64,000 nt of DNA from Liquidambar formosana (Eukaryota > Streptophyta > Magnoliopsida > Saxifragales > Altingiaceae). The stretch is from the NCBI GenBank assembly GCA_039720395.1, contig CM077831.1, positions 17,104,982 to 17,168,981 on the forward strand. The letters run 5' to 3'. Shown in pieces: positions 25,780-37,289 of the stretch. The notes under the pieces were generated by a model. It made no database searches. It saw only the letters and a program-made list of their open reading frames with translations, and was not told where the DNA came from. The translations under genes and the position numbers were made by a program. Each line of letters begins with the position of its first letter. The first letter of the stretch is position 1.

Positions 25780-26740
25780 CCCATCACTGGTTTGATTGTT
25801 CCTATGAGCTTTTTTGTTGTCTATTTTTACTGTAAGACCATTGGTAATTTTTTTGGTGGAAACCGTTTTGAGCTAAGGAGCCAATTCATGGGTTTTAGAA
25901 ATTAGTTCAACAATGATTTTATGTTCTTATGGGCCTAAAGTTAACTTATAATTGCTTTAATTTAAAATCAATTTGAGCTAATTCATGGCATTTAAAAGAT
26001 TACCCATTATTAATTTCATGTTCTTATGAGCTTTTTCGCCTAAGTGTTTAACAATCAATTACTACTAATATTAATATATATATATATATATATAGAAAGC
26101 ATTTGAAACTTTGGTTGGATGTACATGATGGATTATCAAAAAACCCCATCAGTTTTAAATAAGGTAGAGGTTAATGGGACTAGAAAGGTCTTTTTAATAT
26201 AAAAAGAATTTGAAACTTTGGTTAGATATACAGGATGGATTATCAAAAAACCCTCATCAATTTTAAATAAGGTAGAGGTTAATGGGACTAGAAAGGTCTT
26301 TTGTAAAGACTCCTAAATAAACTCTAACTTAACCACCCACTATCGTCTTCCATTCTCCCACTTTTCTCTCCCTTTATCATAACTTCCCTCTTATTCTCTC
26401 TCTCCTTAACTACTTAATATCAGTTTTTATTGTCATTTTGAATTCAAATTTTTCATTTATTTTCTAGGAGATTTTTGTAATATTTTTTTTTCTTACAGGC
26501 AGCGCATGTGTTTTGACGTCTAGTATATATATATATATGTAATTGAGAAAAGCTGTAATGGAGCCAGTTCATGTCTTTCTAGAGATTACCCATTGTTGAG
26601 GAGTTGATAGTTTGGATAGTTTATTATGGGCTTCATAGATTTTAAGGATTACCCATCATTGATTTGAAATTCTTATGAGCTTTTTTCCTATGTCTTATTT
26701 TACTTTGAAAATGAAGTCAATTCCTGGTTCTTTTTTTTTT
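25780..26740. repeat. Degenerate intronic repeats of the kinase gene (unit A) plus possible Helitron fragment
   Basis: Most of this stretch is the unit A version of the intron 1 repeat array described at 50585-51560. Within it, about 26060-26530 is unit A-specific: two tandem copies of a roughly 107-bp unit (around 26090-26195 and 26200-26302), then a CT-rich part, ending in CTAGT next to a TA tract. A CTAG-type end beside T is compatible with a Helitron fragment, but I see no clear 5' TC end, so this is tentative. Confidence 0.4.
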
Positions 26741-27239
26741 TTTTGTCAAAACAAACAGGTTTAGAATTTCATGTATGTCCAAATGGTTTAATTTCAATAT
26801 TTTGACTTTCTGAAGAATTGCACAATTACTTTGATGTTATGTGGATTTCCCATTGCATTTAATATTTAAATCCTTTTTATATCTTAAATGTCAAAGGAAG
26901 AAAAGATTTCATGCTGTTGTGAAACTTGATCAGGAGTATTGGACCATAAATGTTTGAGGAGGAGGCTCTAGGTTTAGGTGCTACATATGAAACCTAGGTC
27001 AATCCGTGTACCAAAGCCTTTAAGGTGAATGAAGTCTTTTAATTTATTAAATTTTGTCCGTAGCTTGCTAGTTTCTAAATCTTAAATCTTGACATTACTT
27101 TAAGGCCTCCAGATGGTTGTGAATCCTAAATGAACTTTTTGTTAAACATTATAGGTGGATTGCTACCAACAAGTGGTTCGTACATCATTATGGAATTTAT
27201 TGAATTTGGAGCCTCTAGAGGCAATCAAGTGATGATGGG

Positions 27240-27635
27240 AAATTTTGTAGAATCAATTTTAAGGAATTCATGAAATACCACTATTTTGAATTGCCACTCT
27301 TATTTGTGATGATAACTATTATTTTCTTGAATTTCTTAATTCAAGATAATGAAATGCTGCCTTCAATACTATGTAAAATTTATTGAATTATTTAATTTTG
27401 AATTAGACAACCAAACAGGCCCTAATTGTTCCTTGCCAAGCTCTGTAAATTTTTTATGCTATCATGGCTTCTTTTCAATTTTTTGGGTTGGTAGGGTAGG
27501 GTAGGGTGTCTGCTCTGATGATATGCACTTTCTGACCCTCTGCTACAATAGTCTTCAGTTTTACCCACCCAATTTTGACATCGAACTCTAGGGATTAGAG
27601 TGATTAAAAATCTATGCCTAGATTGGGTTGGATAT
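27240..27635. other. Deletion scar and 3' flank of the kinase pseudogene
   Basis: 27240-27420 has no counterpart in unit B and no feature I recognise. 27420-27510 matches unit B 55590-55680 (3' flank of the kinase gene), and 27540-27635 matches unit B about 56310-56410. The segments between have been lost from unit A. Confidence 0.6.
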
Positions 27636-30323
27636 TGTTAGCCCTTAGCAATTGGCTAGGCCATGGCCAAAGCATGAAGGTGGCATGCCTTGGGCGAGAC
27701 ATCAAGATGTGAATAAGTCAAAGCTTAACTTGGCTTGTAGCAGACTTGTATGCATAAGTGCAGCAATGTGGGTAGTGTGTTGGGCAATGATGTGCGGCAA
27801 CATGGGAGGACACATGCAGCCTTTAAATTTGGCTTAGGACATTTAGTGCTGTTGGGCAACAAGTTGTGCTACAATGTTGTTATGTTAATTATTAAAGTAT
27901 AGTTTAAATGTGGGAATTATGTAATTCTGTTCATTATTCCATTTGGTATCTTTTGATGTCTTCCCTTCACTAGCTTTGTAAAGGTTCTAAGAGCTCTTTG
28001 CGCCGGGGGGGGGGGGGGGAGGGAAGAGGAAGAGGGGGTTGAGTTGAACTTGGTGCTTGCTAAGGGGCAACACCAAGCCATGAGCGAGGCATGGCATCAG
28101 CTTGGCTTTGGGCCAAGGCACATCAAAGCAAGTAATGGAAAGCTAAGGCATAGGTGAATCCTTGCGCGGGCATGATTGACCTAAGGGCATAACCATGGGA
28201 TCTATCCTTTACATTAGGTTGGCAAGCAAAGACCAAAGCCATGGTAGAGGCATAGCTTGGCACGAGTTGGCTTGAGGGCTATGGCTATGGTAGAGGCATG
28301 GCATAGCATGTGCACTAGCAGCAGCACAATGAGGCAATGTCAAGGTATAGGCAGCCTTGATGGTGACTAAATAGTGGGCTTTGAGATAAGCAACCATGGG
28401 CTGGAACATAGCTAGAGATGGTAGCACAGACCAAACATTTGCAGATAGGTTTGGGGGTGGCTAAGGCGTAGCCTAGCACTCTGCTGGTTGTGGGATAGGT
28501 GACGCGCTTGTTATGCAGCAATCTTTATGGAGTAGTTGAGAGGTTTTGAAATAATGAGTATTTGGTTGAAGGTTGGCATGCGAGAATTGGATGCTATGTT
28601 ATTGTTATTGTTGCTAACATGAAGAAATTTGTCAACAATTGGGTTTAATTGTTGTAGGCTGAGAGTAGACAACCTTTCCTTAGAGCGTGCAGTTGGTGCT
28701 GTAGACAAGACAGTGATGGGTTATGTGAAGTTAGTGTTAGGCCAATAGGTCCACAGGTGGTGGCATTGCAGTAGTGCTTAATGAGGCAAGTGCTTTGTGT
28801 TTGAGTTTGTGGCCTACTTGATAGATTGAAGGTGCACACTAGTTTAATTTATGCAAATTCCTTAACCTTTTCAAAGCTAAGATAATGCAAGGATGCAAGG
28901 AGGACCTTAGGTGGGTAGGACAAAGGTGCCAAAAACCAAGAGGTTATGGCAAAAGGAAGATGATACTCTATGATAGTTTGGGAAACAAGTGCGGGTGCAA
29001 TTGCAGTATATCCGACTGAGAGTGTCGGATCTTTATGGCGGGGGTGGTTTGTTAGCTCCTTAGCAATTGGCTAGGCCATGGCCAAGGCACGAGGGTGGCA
29101 TGCCTTAGGCGAGACATCGAGATGTGACTAAGTTGAGGCTTGACTTGGCTTGTGGCAGACTTGCGCACATAAGTGTAGCAGTATATTGGGAAAATTATGT
29201 GCGACAACATGGGCGGACGCATGCAGCCTTTGAGTTTGGCTTGGATACTTAGTCGGCGTTGGGCAGTAAGTTGTGCTACTTTGTTGTTATGTTAAGTATT
29301 AAAGTATAGGGTTTACTCTGATAATTGTTTAAATGTGGGAATTATGTAATTCTGGTCATTTTTCCATTTGGTATGTTTTGATGTCTTCCCTTAACAACTT
29401 TGTAAAGGTTCTACGACCTCTTTAGGGGGGGTGAGTTGAACTTGGTGCCTGCCAAGGCGTGGCACCAAGGCCATGAGTGAGGCATAGTAGCAGCTTGGCT
29501 TAGGCCAAGGCACATCAAAGCAAGCAATGGAAAGCCAAGGCATAGGTGAATCATTGTACGCGCGATTGACCAAGGGTACGGCCATGAGGTCTGTCCTCCT
29601 CTTCATGTCGGTAGCAAAGATCAAAGCCATAGCAAAGGCATGGTTTGGCACGAGTTAGCTTGAGGACTATGGCCATGGTAAAGGCATGGCATAGCATCTG
29701 TAGCAATAGCAACATAGTAGAGCAATGTCAAGGCACGGACAACCTCGATGGTGACTGAATAGTAGGCTTTGAGACTAGTAGCCATGTGCTAAGGCATGGC
29801 TAGAAATGGTAGCATAGACCAGACACTTGCAGGCAAGTTTGGGAGTGGCCTAGCACTCTGTTGGTTGTGGGACAAGTGGTGGGCTGGTTATGCAGCAATC
29901 TTTATGGAGCAGTTGAGAGGGCAACTACCATGCTTGTAGCACATTGTAATTAAATCAATCAACCTAGCAGTGAGGGATGTCAACAGCATTGAAACTCCAA
30001 GGTAGTTGGGATGTAACTGCCATGTATTGTTGTAGCCTATTTGTAAGCAACCTAGCTTGTGCATTTTGGGCAGAGAGTGTTCTGCATCGTAAGCCTAGGA
30101 TGGATTCTATATTCTGTATAATTGTGAATATAGTTGGGTGAGTGAATTATCACCTATAAATTCGTGGGTGTGCCTTGTGTGTGGTTTGCTTGTGCTCACA
30201 TTCTCTTAAACCTCCATGCGTGCAGTGGAAAATTGAGTAGGCTGGCTAAGGCAGTGGGTTGCTTTGTGCCGCACTTGGCTAAAATTTGTGTGTGAAAATT
30301 TAGCCCTATGACATATACTAACA
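27636..30323 (+). mobile_element. LTR retrotransposon remnant with unequal LTRs
   Basis: A complete LTR-like unit occupies 29050-30323 (starts TGTTAGCTCC, ends ATACTAACA) and is preceded by a purine-rich tract (about 29038-29047). A second copy at 27636-28543 starts TGTTAGCCC and matches the first 870-900 bases of the right unit, then runs into about 500 bases of non-LTR sequence. So the left LTR has lost its 3' part together with the primer site and all coding DNA. No 5-bp target duplication is visible (GATAT left, ATTCT right), and unit B lacks the block. Several overlapping frames on both strands are products of the 'catggc/gccatg'-rich LTR and not genes. A run of about 15 G lies near 28004. 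Confidence 0.75.
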
Positions 30324-30481
30324 ATTCTCAATTTTTGGCTATATGATTCCTAGTCGGAATTAGTGCTCACCAATATTAGCATTGAAAACAATCAAACTTT
30401 TCCTTGTTAACCCATTCAATAATTCCATTTAGTAAATCGAGAGTGCCGAAAATCATCTTCATATAATACGTTTGACCATTA

Positions 30482-30552
30482 AATTGCCTGGGTTCGATCC
30501 TCTTGCCACAAGGTTGAGGTCTTTGGATCTTGTTTATCAGTTTCATGGCTAA
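30482..30552 (+). pseudogene. 3' remnant of the small plant protein gene (unit A)
   Basis: Only the last 23 or so codons survive, reading LPGFDPLATRLRSLDLVYQF and the final HG plus stop, nearly identical to the end of the gene at 57537-58076. Everything upstream, including start, promoter and the His/Ser repeat, is deleted in unit A. The 3' flank continues collinear with unit B. Confidence 0.9.
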
Positions 30553-31270
30553 AAAAATGTCACTTGAAGAAGAAGCAGAGCAATAATAGAGCAGTTTTGT
30601 ATTTCAGTGTTAGTATTGAACTAAGTTATTGGCCGTGTGTTAAAGTAAAGAAAGAAGATTAGATTGAAAGGAAAAATAAAGAACAAAAGGATTGAGGTAG
30701 TGATGATTCTAGTCCTTATGGTGTTGTATTTTGTCTTGATTATAGGATATTTGAGAAACGTCATGAGTGTGTAGATTGATCAATTGTTTATTTTCTTTAG
30801 CTTAATTTTTACTCTTTGATTTGGTGTGCTTCCAATTGAGGTGTGACAGTACATTACATTCTTCTCTTACGTACTGATCAACAAACACAATATACAATCA
30901 TTCTATAGTCAATGAATTAGAAGAAAGAAAACTGGGTTAGTACTTAATACGAACTAAATGGGTACTCCTACGGGAATTCAGACAAGGCTAGGGCTCAACA
31001 CCCACACGTTTTACCATTCAACCTGGATCGCATAAACAATTAATATATTCTTGGTCTGATTAAACTTAAACTAGAAATTGCAAATCACGAAATTAGGAAC
31101 CCATGAAAATATAAACAAATAAGCACTTTCTTAAGTCAAACATTTGTGCATTTCATTTACAATTTGATGATCTATAGTACAATTCTATTCCTTTGCTTCA
31201 CGATATTACAACAAGGTCTCATAATTAATGAGTTGTGGGTATATCTTGAGATCATATTCACTGATTCATT
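30553..31270. other. Shared 3' spacer between the small-gene remnant and the PFC1 pseudogene
   Basis: Collinear with unit B about 58080-58980, but lacks the insert at 58315-58490 and ends in a deletion that removed the last PFC1 exon. No gene is seen. Confidence 0.6.
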
Positions 31271-31456
31271 GTTGCAGGAAGACCAACATTGCCTAGAGCT
31301 TCTTTAATCTCAAGAGGTGTGCAGATCTACTGAAGTGATCTTTGCAACATATTACGTTTTCCCCTTGAATACAAAATTGACCTAAATACATAATAACAAA
31401 GACATGTGATAGGGAAGAAATTGGAATTGTGTTTTTTAGCAATGAAGTTCTTACAA

Positions 31457-31500
31457 TTTACCTCCTCCCCCCCCCCCTCCCCCCCAAAAAAAAAAAAAGA
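31457..31500. repeat. Poly-C / poly-A tract in a PFC1 intron (unit A)
   Basis: A C-rich run interrupted by T is followed by about 13 A. The same structure in unit B is longer and uninterrupted (59625-59661), so it is an ancestral unstable microsatellite. Confidence 0.8.
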
Positions 31501-32632
31501 AAAAAGAAAAAGAGACCTGTTATAGGGAGGAAATTGGATTATATAAACAAACAACTGAAAAGAAGGGTTTGAAGTGATGAAAGTGGAACAAAAATTTTCA
31601 GTAAATAGAAAACGTTTACAACATAACGTTAAACAGATAAAATATTGGGTGAACATCCCACTACGAACTAGGCTTGAAGTTTCCATTGACTATTATAATA
31701 ATAATATTGTTATTATTATTGCTTTGGAGTCAACAGTAAGGGTTAACTCTAGACTTACAACCCATCTAAATGCCTTTACCAACCTTTGAACTGCTATTTC
31801 TATTGCATGTCAGTTGCAAGAAATCAGATTTAAACCAAAACATCACTTCAAAAACATTCTAACAGCTCAAAGTTTTATCGCCCAATCTAGCACTATTATA
31901 ACCTAACTTGTTAAGGCAGGTATCACAGAGCAATTCTTGTTTAAAAATATTATATGTTAGAAATGTCAAGTATTCACACAAACAGACCAAAAAAATTAAA
32001 AAATTAAAAAAAAGGGGGAAAAAAAAAGCACATAATGATAAGAATCTATGCACAAAAGAACGTATGTCTCAGGTATTTGGAACGACCATTGAAGCTCTTA
32101 GTTGAGGAAACTAGGGGATAGTCTGCAATTCGCTTCAGCTTAAATATAACAACAAGCAGCATAAACCTATAGCAGCATAAGAAAAGATCAGGTCAATCTC
32201 TGTTCTTGAAAGAAAAAGAATTCCAACTTTGTCCAAGACACAAATGTATGCATGCATGCCTAATAGACAATATCAAATATTTTACACCAACTACAAGGCC
32301 TGTGCTTTTTTAGGTATTTAAGTAACTATGAGAAATACAAGTATTCTCAAAGAAGAAATGCCAGAGTATGAATTATACAGCCACAAAAGCAACAACTAGT
32401 ACAGGTTCATGGACCATGGCAGACCATCATAGCTTCTGAGATTAGTAATTAAAATTACACAGGGAACTCGTGCCATATTACTATTGTATTAGTATTAAAA
32501 AGCTAATTTATTACTAAATTTTGGTTAACTGTTGTTCAAGTAAACTTTGAGAGATATAAGTTGAGGGATAATAATATTACTAGTAAATTCTAGAGCAAAT
32601 AAACAATAAAGTTCTACATAAAGTAATGAACA

Positions 32633-33264
32633 TGGACTAAAATATCACGACATCTTCGATATATCCATGATATATCCGTATATCCGTACCCCTTGATACG
32701 ATATCTAACTGACATATCTTTTTCGCAAAATATTTTTACGATATTGTTGGTATTTTCGATATATCCATAATATCTTCTTTCTTTCACATGGTATTGTCGA
32801 TATATCAAATATATCCACTTATATCGAGAATATATATCAACAATAGCAAGATATTCATTTTCGTGTTATTGTGTCAAAATTATCACCTCTTACTTTTTTA
32901 GTATTGATTTACATAAATATTTCAATTATACGAATGGCTTAAATTAGTATTATGAAGTAACAACTTTCATTTACTTTGTTAAAATATTCATTCTTTCGTT
33001 AAGTATGGCACAATTTTATACCCTACATGATACATACTTGTCTAATACACATTTAAATTGCAATATTTTGATTTTAAACTGTTTATTAGAGTGTAATCAT
33101 TGTTCCCAGATTTTTAATGCCAGTATACATGTTTAACTAATAATATCCATCATATCTGTTAATCGATATCGAAATTTTTGATATATTCATCGATATATCC
33201 GATATATCCGTGTTTTTGGACCCTCGATATATCCATCGATATCGATATTTAAGTCCTTGGTGCC
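32633..33264. mobile_element. hAT-like element made of GATATATC-type palindromes
   Basis: An 8-bp duplication (AATGAACA at 32625-32632, GATGAACA at 33265-33272, one mismatch) flanks 632 bases absent from unit B (compare 60750-60760). The end regions are imperfect inverted copies ('tggactaaaatatc' against 'aaggacttaaatatc' inverted). Both ends are packed with 'cgatatatcc' motifs and the middle is plain AT-rich DNA. The 8-bp duplication suggests hAT. There is no coding sequence. Confidence 0.65.
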
Positions 33265-33321
33265 GATGAACAGTTGACAAAAAATTTAATCTCTTTTTTG
33301 ATTCCTTCAATTATTGTACAG

Positions 33322-33445
33322 AAGAGTGTTAAGTTTCCAACTTGTAAGCCTAAGCTTATAAGTGGAGGGCTCAAATAGGTATCTGAAGACATGTTTAACT
33401 CGATATTTAATCGATGTAGGATGTGGGACTTCCCAACACTCTCCT
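33322..33445. mobile_element. Short unit A-specific repeat with GAGTGTT/AACACTC ends
   Basis: Inverted ends GAGTGTT (33324-33330) and AACACTC (33435-33441) enclose DNA absent from the matching unit B intron, which has different sequence at about 60812-60865. It resembles a dispersed plant repeat, but the class is unknown. Confidence 0.35.
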
Positions 33446-35199
33446 TCACGTGCAGGCCTAACAAGATTCAAATGGCCTGTCAAACTGATATGCATGTCTT
33501 ATGCCACCCAAATGCCAACCTAGAAAGACTAAGAATGTTAACAGGTTGTGTCAAGTTTTTCTGCATCGAAAGATGTTGGCACCCATTATGTGGATTTATT
33601 GCATTAAGCATCTACTTTTTAAAGCTATAGTCGTATAAGGACCAAGACTTAAGTCATTAAACTTTTTACAATAGGTTTCCACCTTTTGGCCAAACAAAGG
33701 TTAGATTGAAATGGAAGTCCAAAGCTGTAGCGCTAAAGCACTTCTAAAAAATCCAGCATCAATATTTACCATTCCCTTATCTGGAAATGACAAAAAATTG
33801 TACTAAGGTAAAGAATTACAATAAATGATTAAGATAGTTCCCACTGAAATTAGATCCATAGTGTAGTGTCTTCGAATAACTAATCATCATTCCCTTTTTT
33901 TTTAATAAAAAATATTAATAAGAAAGATGAATAGCTGGTGCAAAGGTGAAAAATTAATCACAATGCATCAAACATATTAGGTTATCCATAATGGATGCTT
34001 CAATAAACAAATCTAAAAGCTGTCCTTTAGACACCCAAGAATGCTACTAATGTTTGATCCTGCAGTTTTTTAAGTACTTAATCACTAAGCCAGAATAGTG
34101 CTACTGGATATTTGGGATGCAAGTTATCCTAGAAAATCCTAAGTATTTGGAAGCATACATCTATACCACTAACAAAATCAGATTCTTAAACTCTACCCAC
34201 CTTGCTCACCATCACTTTATTCTCCAAGAGCCATTTCAGCTTTTAATGGATGTTTTTGGGAAATTCTCAGGTTATGCTAAATTATATCAGCAAATCAATA
34301 AAAACATTCACTTAATTGGCTACCACCACTTCAAATGGTGACACGTTTCTTTCCTCCGTAATCAACATGTAAAATGGAGTCAATACAGAACGGGTTCTAA
34401 AAAACCACATAAAGATTGATACTTTGTTGACAGAAAATTCTACAAGTTTCCCTAAATCTTATTCTGGATGCTACTATCTGGGAAATGGAATGGCTATGTG
34501 TGTGATTATGTGCCACGTGTTAAGAAAATAGTTCAATAATATAGTGTACTGACAATGCAACTATGCAATTATAATAATATCTGCTCCTAGTAATTTTTTT
34601 TCAAATTTCATTATCCTTCCAAATAAACGTTACCTTAGTGTAACCCTTGACTGTGACTATACTACTTGATTATCACCATTATAATGTCTTTTTGAGTTCC
34701 AATGCTAAGTCATAAGCATATCTTGTGTGCTAGTGAAGACTGAAAATTTTGAAGGACATAACAAAGAACTGCCACAATTGTCTCTTCATTTCAAGCATTA
34801 AACTTTTGGGGGTAATAATATAGAACTCTAATAACAACTTGAAGATGAGAGTACAACCACTACATAAAAAAATACGGTGCTCGTGTTAGTAACTATGCAG
34901 TATATTCAATGAAACTAATAGTACTACGTATCCTGTATCTAAGTTATTTTTTTCTTTTCTTTCAGACTCCTTGCATACACAGCAGTATAGGGGCTTCAGT
35001 AAGCTTCAGCCTTTTTATAGTTTCAATACAATTTACTTTATCAACAACAACAACAACAAAAATCACTTACATTAGTTTAAGGGAAGAAAATTTCTCTTGG
35101 GACCTTAAATTTGTATTCAGGATCAGAGAAATAAAATCACAAACAGAAAAACCCAATCATAAAGAAGTTGGAATGAAATTTCTGGTTCACTGTTAAAAT

Positions 35200-35634
35200 T
35201 AGGGGTGTGCGCGGATCGGTTTGGAGCGGTTAGGAGAGAAATTACCAACCAACCCGTCAAGGGCGGTTTGTAAAATTTTCAACTTGTTGCTAAACCGTTG
35301 GTCCTAAAAACCGGCGGATTGATTGATTTCTTTTGGCAGTTTTGAACCAACGATTTGGGCGGATTGGGCGGGTTGTATTATTCCCTTTCATAAATTTTAT
35401 GAGAATTATCAAATGGCCAAAAGGTGTACTTTTAAATCTTTATGATGATGGTTTGTTGATTTCTTAGCAAAATTTTTAGAGACAACTATTTTTTTTTTTT
35501 TTGTTGGTAAAGAGAGACAAATCATTTAACATTCTATAATATCAAATCTCACAAAATAATTATAGATCAAGCAACAAGAAGTTTTAAAAAAAAACTATAA
35601 TGACTTAACATGTTCTTGTAGAAAGTGTATATAT

Positions 35635-35691
<57 letters not shown>

Positions 35692-35887
35692 ATATATAAT
35701 TAAAAGCGGGTTGGGTTGATTTATTGGCGGTTTGACAAAGTTCAACCCACCAACCAAACCAAACTGCCAAATTTATTACTCAACGAACTCAAACCAATTT
35801 GCCTATTTTCTCAAACTGCTTGGGTTGGTGCGGAATGGAGCAGATTGGTTTGGTTTGACGGATTGGGCGGTTTTTTGCACATCCCTA
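35200..35887. mobile_element. hAT-type MITE, 688 bp, with 8-bp target duplication
   Basis: Ends are TAGGGGTGTGC and GCACATCCCTA. The 8-bp repeat GTTAAAAT flanks it (35192-35199 and 35888-35895). Unit B shows one copy of this site (GTTATATTAAAG near 62789), so this is a clean post-duplication insertion. It contains a TA/TATG microsatellite at about 35637-35698. Subterminal motifs match the diverged copy at 12150-12860. It lies in the PFC1 pseudogene. Confidence 0.9.
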
Positions 35888-36710
35888 GTTAAAATTAAAG
35901 AATCAAAGCACAATAAATATAGGTTTTTCTATTCTTATTGTTAATTTGTAAACATTAAAAGCCACAAAGAACGCTGTGAATACAACTCAAGAATGTAACA
36001 AATCAAAAAACAACAATTGCAACTGATATAACTTGGATGCGAACATTACAAAATATTTAATCCAAAATTTCAGCCAAAAAAACAGAAGGCGAAATGCATC
36101 CATTTGATTAATTCGGTCAGAACTCGTTATAAGTAAAATGTTCGTTTTTATAAGAGGGATATACTCCATACTCTTGTTTCTGCAAGACATACTTAGTACA
36201 GAATATAGATGAGATTCTCTGAAGATATTGCAGAATATAGGTAAGGTTCTCCAAAGCATTGATACTTCAACCACTTCATATCTCATATTGTATCCATATC
36301 AGGATACATTACACGTTAGATACGTGGTATACATATCGGCTCCATTTCATATGTAACTGAAAATATAAACAAAACATTTTATGTATGGATACTTGGGAGA
36401 TATGTGAGAGATATGCCATGGATATGTTTAGGGTTGATTTGAATGTGTGTGTGTGTTCAAAAAAAGGTGGTTCAAAATGTTATTTTGAAGCCACCATGGA
36501 ATTAATATGCAAATATATTGGGGGAAAAAGGGTTAAAGGGAGACGAGCTCCATTTCAGATTGTCTCCCTCTTAGGGTTCCATTTCTCCATCTCTCTCTTA
36601 GTTTCGTCGTCTCTACTTTCTCTTTCAACTTATTCTTTTTAACCTCTCTTCCTTTCTTTTCTAGAGTTAAAGTGGGACGCTTTTGGCCTTTTCTCTTTCT
36701 TTATATATAT

Positions 36711-36863
36711 AAAGTTTTGATTATGTGCGGGATATCCCAAATATCCCATTCGATCACGACCGTCTATGAGCGACACACGCAGGAGCGTGAATGCGCGCAT
36801 ATCGCTTATGGACGACTGTGATCGAACGGGATACTCCAGGATATCCCGCACATGATCAACTTT
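36711..36863. mobile_element. Foldback element 1 (153 bp)
   Basis: A near-complete inverted repeat: the left arm 'gtgcgggatatcc' and 'cgatcacgaccgtc' returns inverted on the right arm (36800-36860). The loop is GC-rich with 'gcgtgaatgcgcgc'. It could form a strong hairpin. It is absent from unit B. Confidence 0.75.
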
Positions 36864-36883
36864 CTATATATATATATATATAA

Positions 36884-37271
36884 AGTCCCCTTCTTATGAA
36901 GTTAACCTAACCTAACTTTATATTAGGTCACCCTCTAAAACTATACATGTGATTCATATTTTACAAAACCAACCGTTGGATTAGATAACCTTCTTATGTA
37001 GGTGATGCATACCAAAAATCAAGTTGATCCGAGACTGATTGGTATTTGATCCAAAAATTATATTTTTTTAACTAATAACAATCACTCATTTTGGACATTT
37101 ATGAATGAAGTAGTTTTTAATCTCGGATCAACTTGATTTTTGGTATGCATGACCTTCACATGAAATAGATCTAATCCAACGGTTGGTTTTGAAAAATAAA
37201 AATTAGAGTTAGAGTTTTGGAAGGTGACCTAATGTAAAGTTAAGTTAGGTTAACCTCATAAGAAGGGGACT
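36884..37271. mobile_element. Foldback element 2 (388 bp) within a TA tract
   Basis: Begins AGTCCCCTTCTTATGA and ends with its inverse; arms of about 180 bases pair almost throughout ('aaaccaaccgttggatta', 'aaaatcaagttgatcc'). TA runs flank both ends, suggesting insertion into a TA microsatellite. It is non-coding and absent from unit B. Confidence 0.8.
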
Positions 37272-37289
37272 CTATATATATATATATAT

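Larger units (their letters stand above)
18865..27232 (+). pseudogene. FN3K: Protein-ribulosamine 3-kinase pseudogene (unit A), split and truncated
   Basis: Recognisable pieces are exon 1 (18865-18960, transit-peptide region, one base shorter than in unit B and so frameshifted), exon 3 (about 26934-27026, with in-frame stops, one in the 'ETR' region) and exon 4 (about 27155-27230, with its splice donor changed). Exon 2, which carries the glycine-rich GGGCIN motif, is lost except for its last 20 or so bases near 26740-26758. Exons 5-9, with the catalytic HGD motif, are deleted; sequence jumps from intron 4 to the gene's 3' flank near 27420. A Copia element sits in intron 1. No product is possible. 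Confidence 0.9.

Noticed and set aside
28209..29651. Several 60-90 codon frames on both strands
   Set aside because: They fall inside the two LTR copies of a retrotransposon remnant and do not agree between the copies.
32640..33250. Repeated GATATATC motifs suggesting a CRISPR-like or satellite array
   Set aside because: Spacing is irregular, there are no unique spacers, and an 8-bp duplication plus empty site show one transposon insertion.
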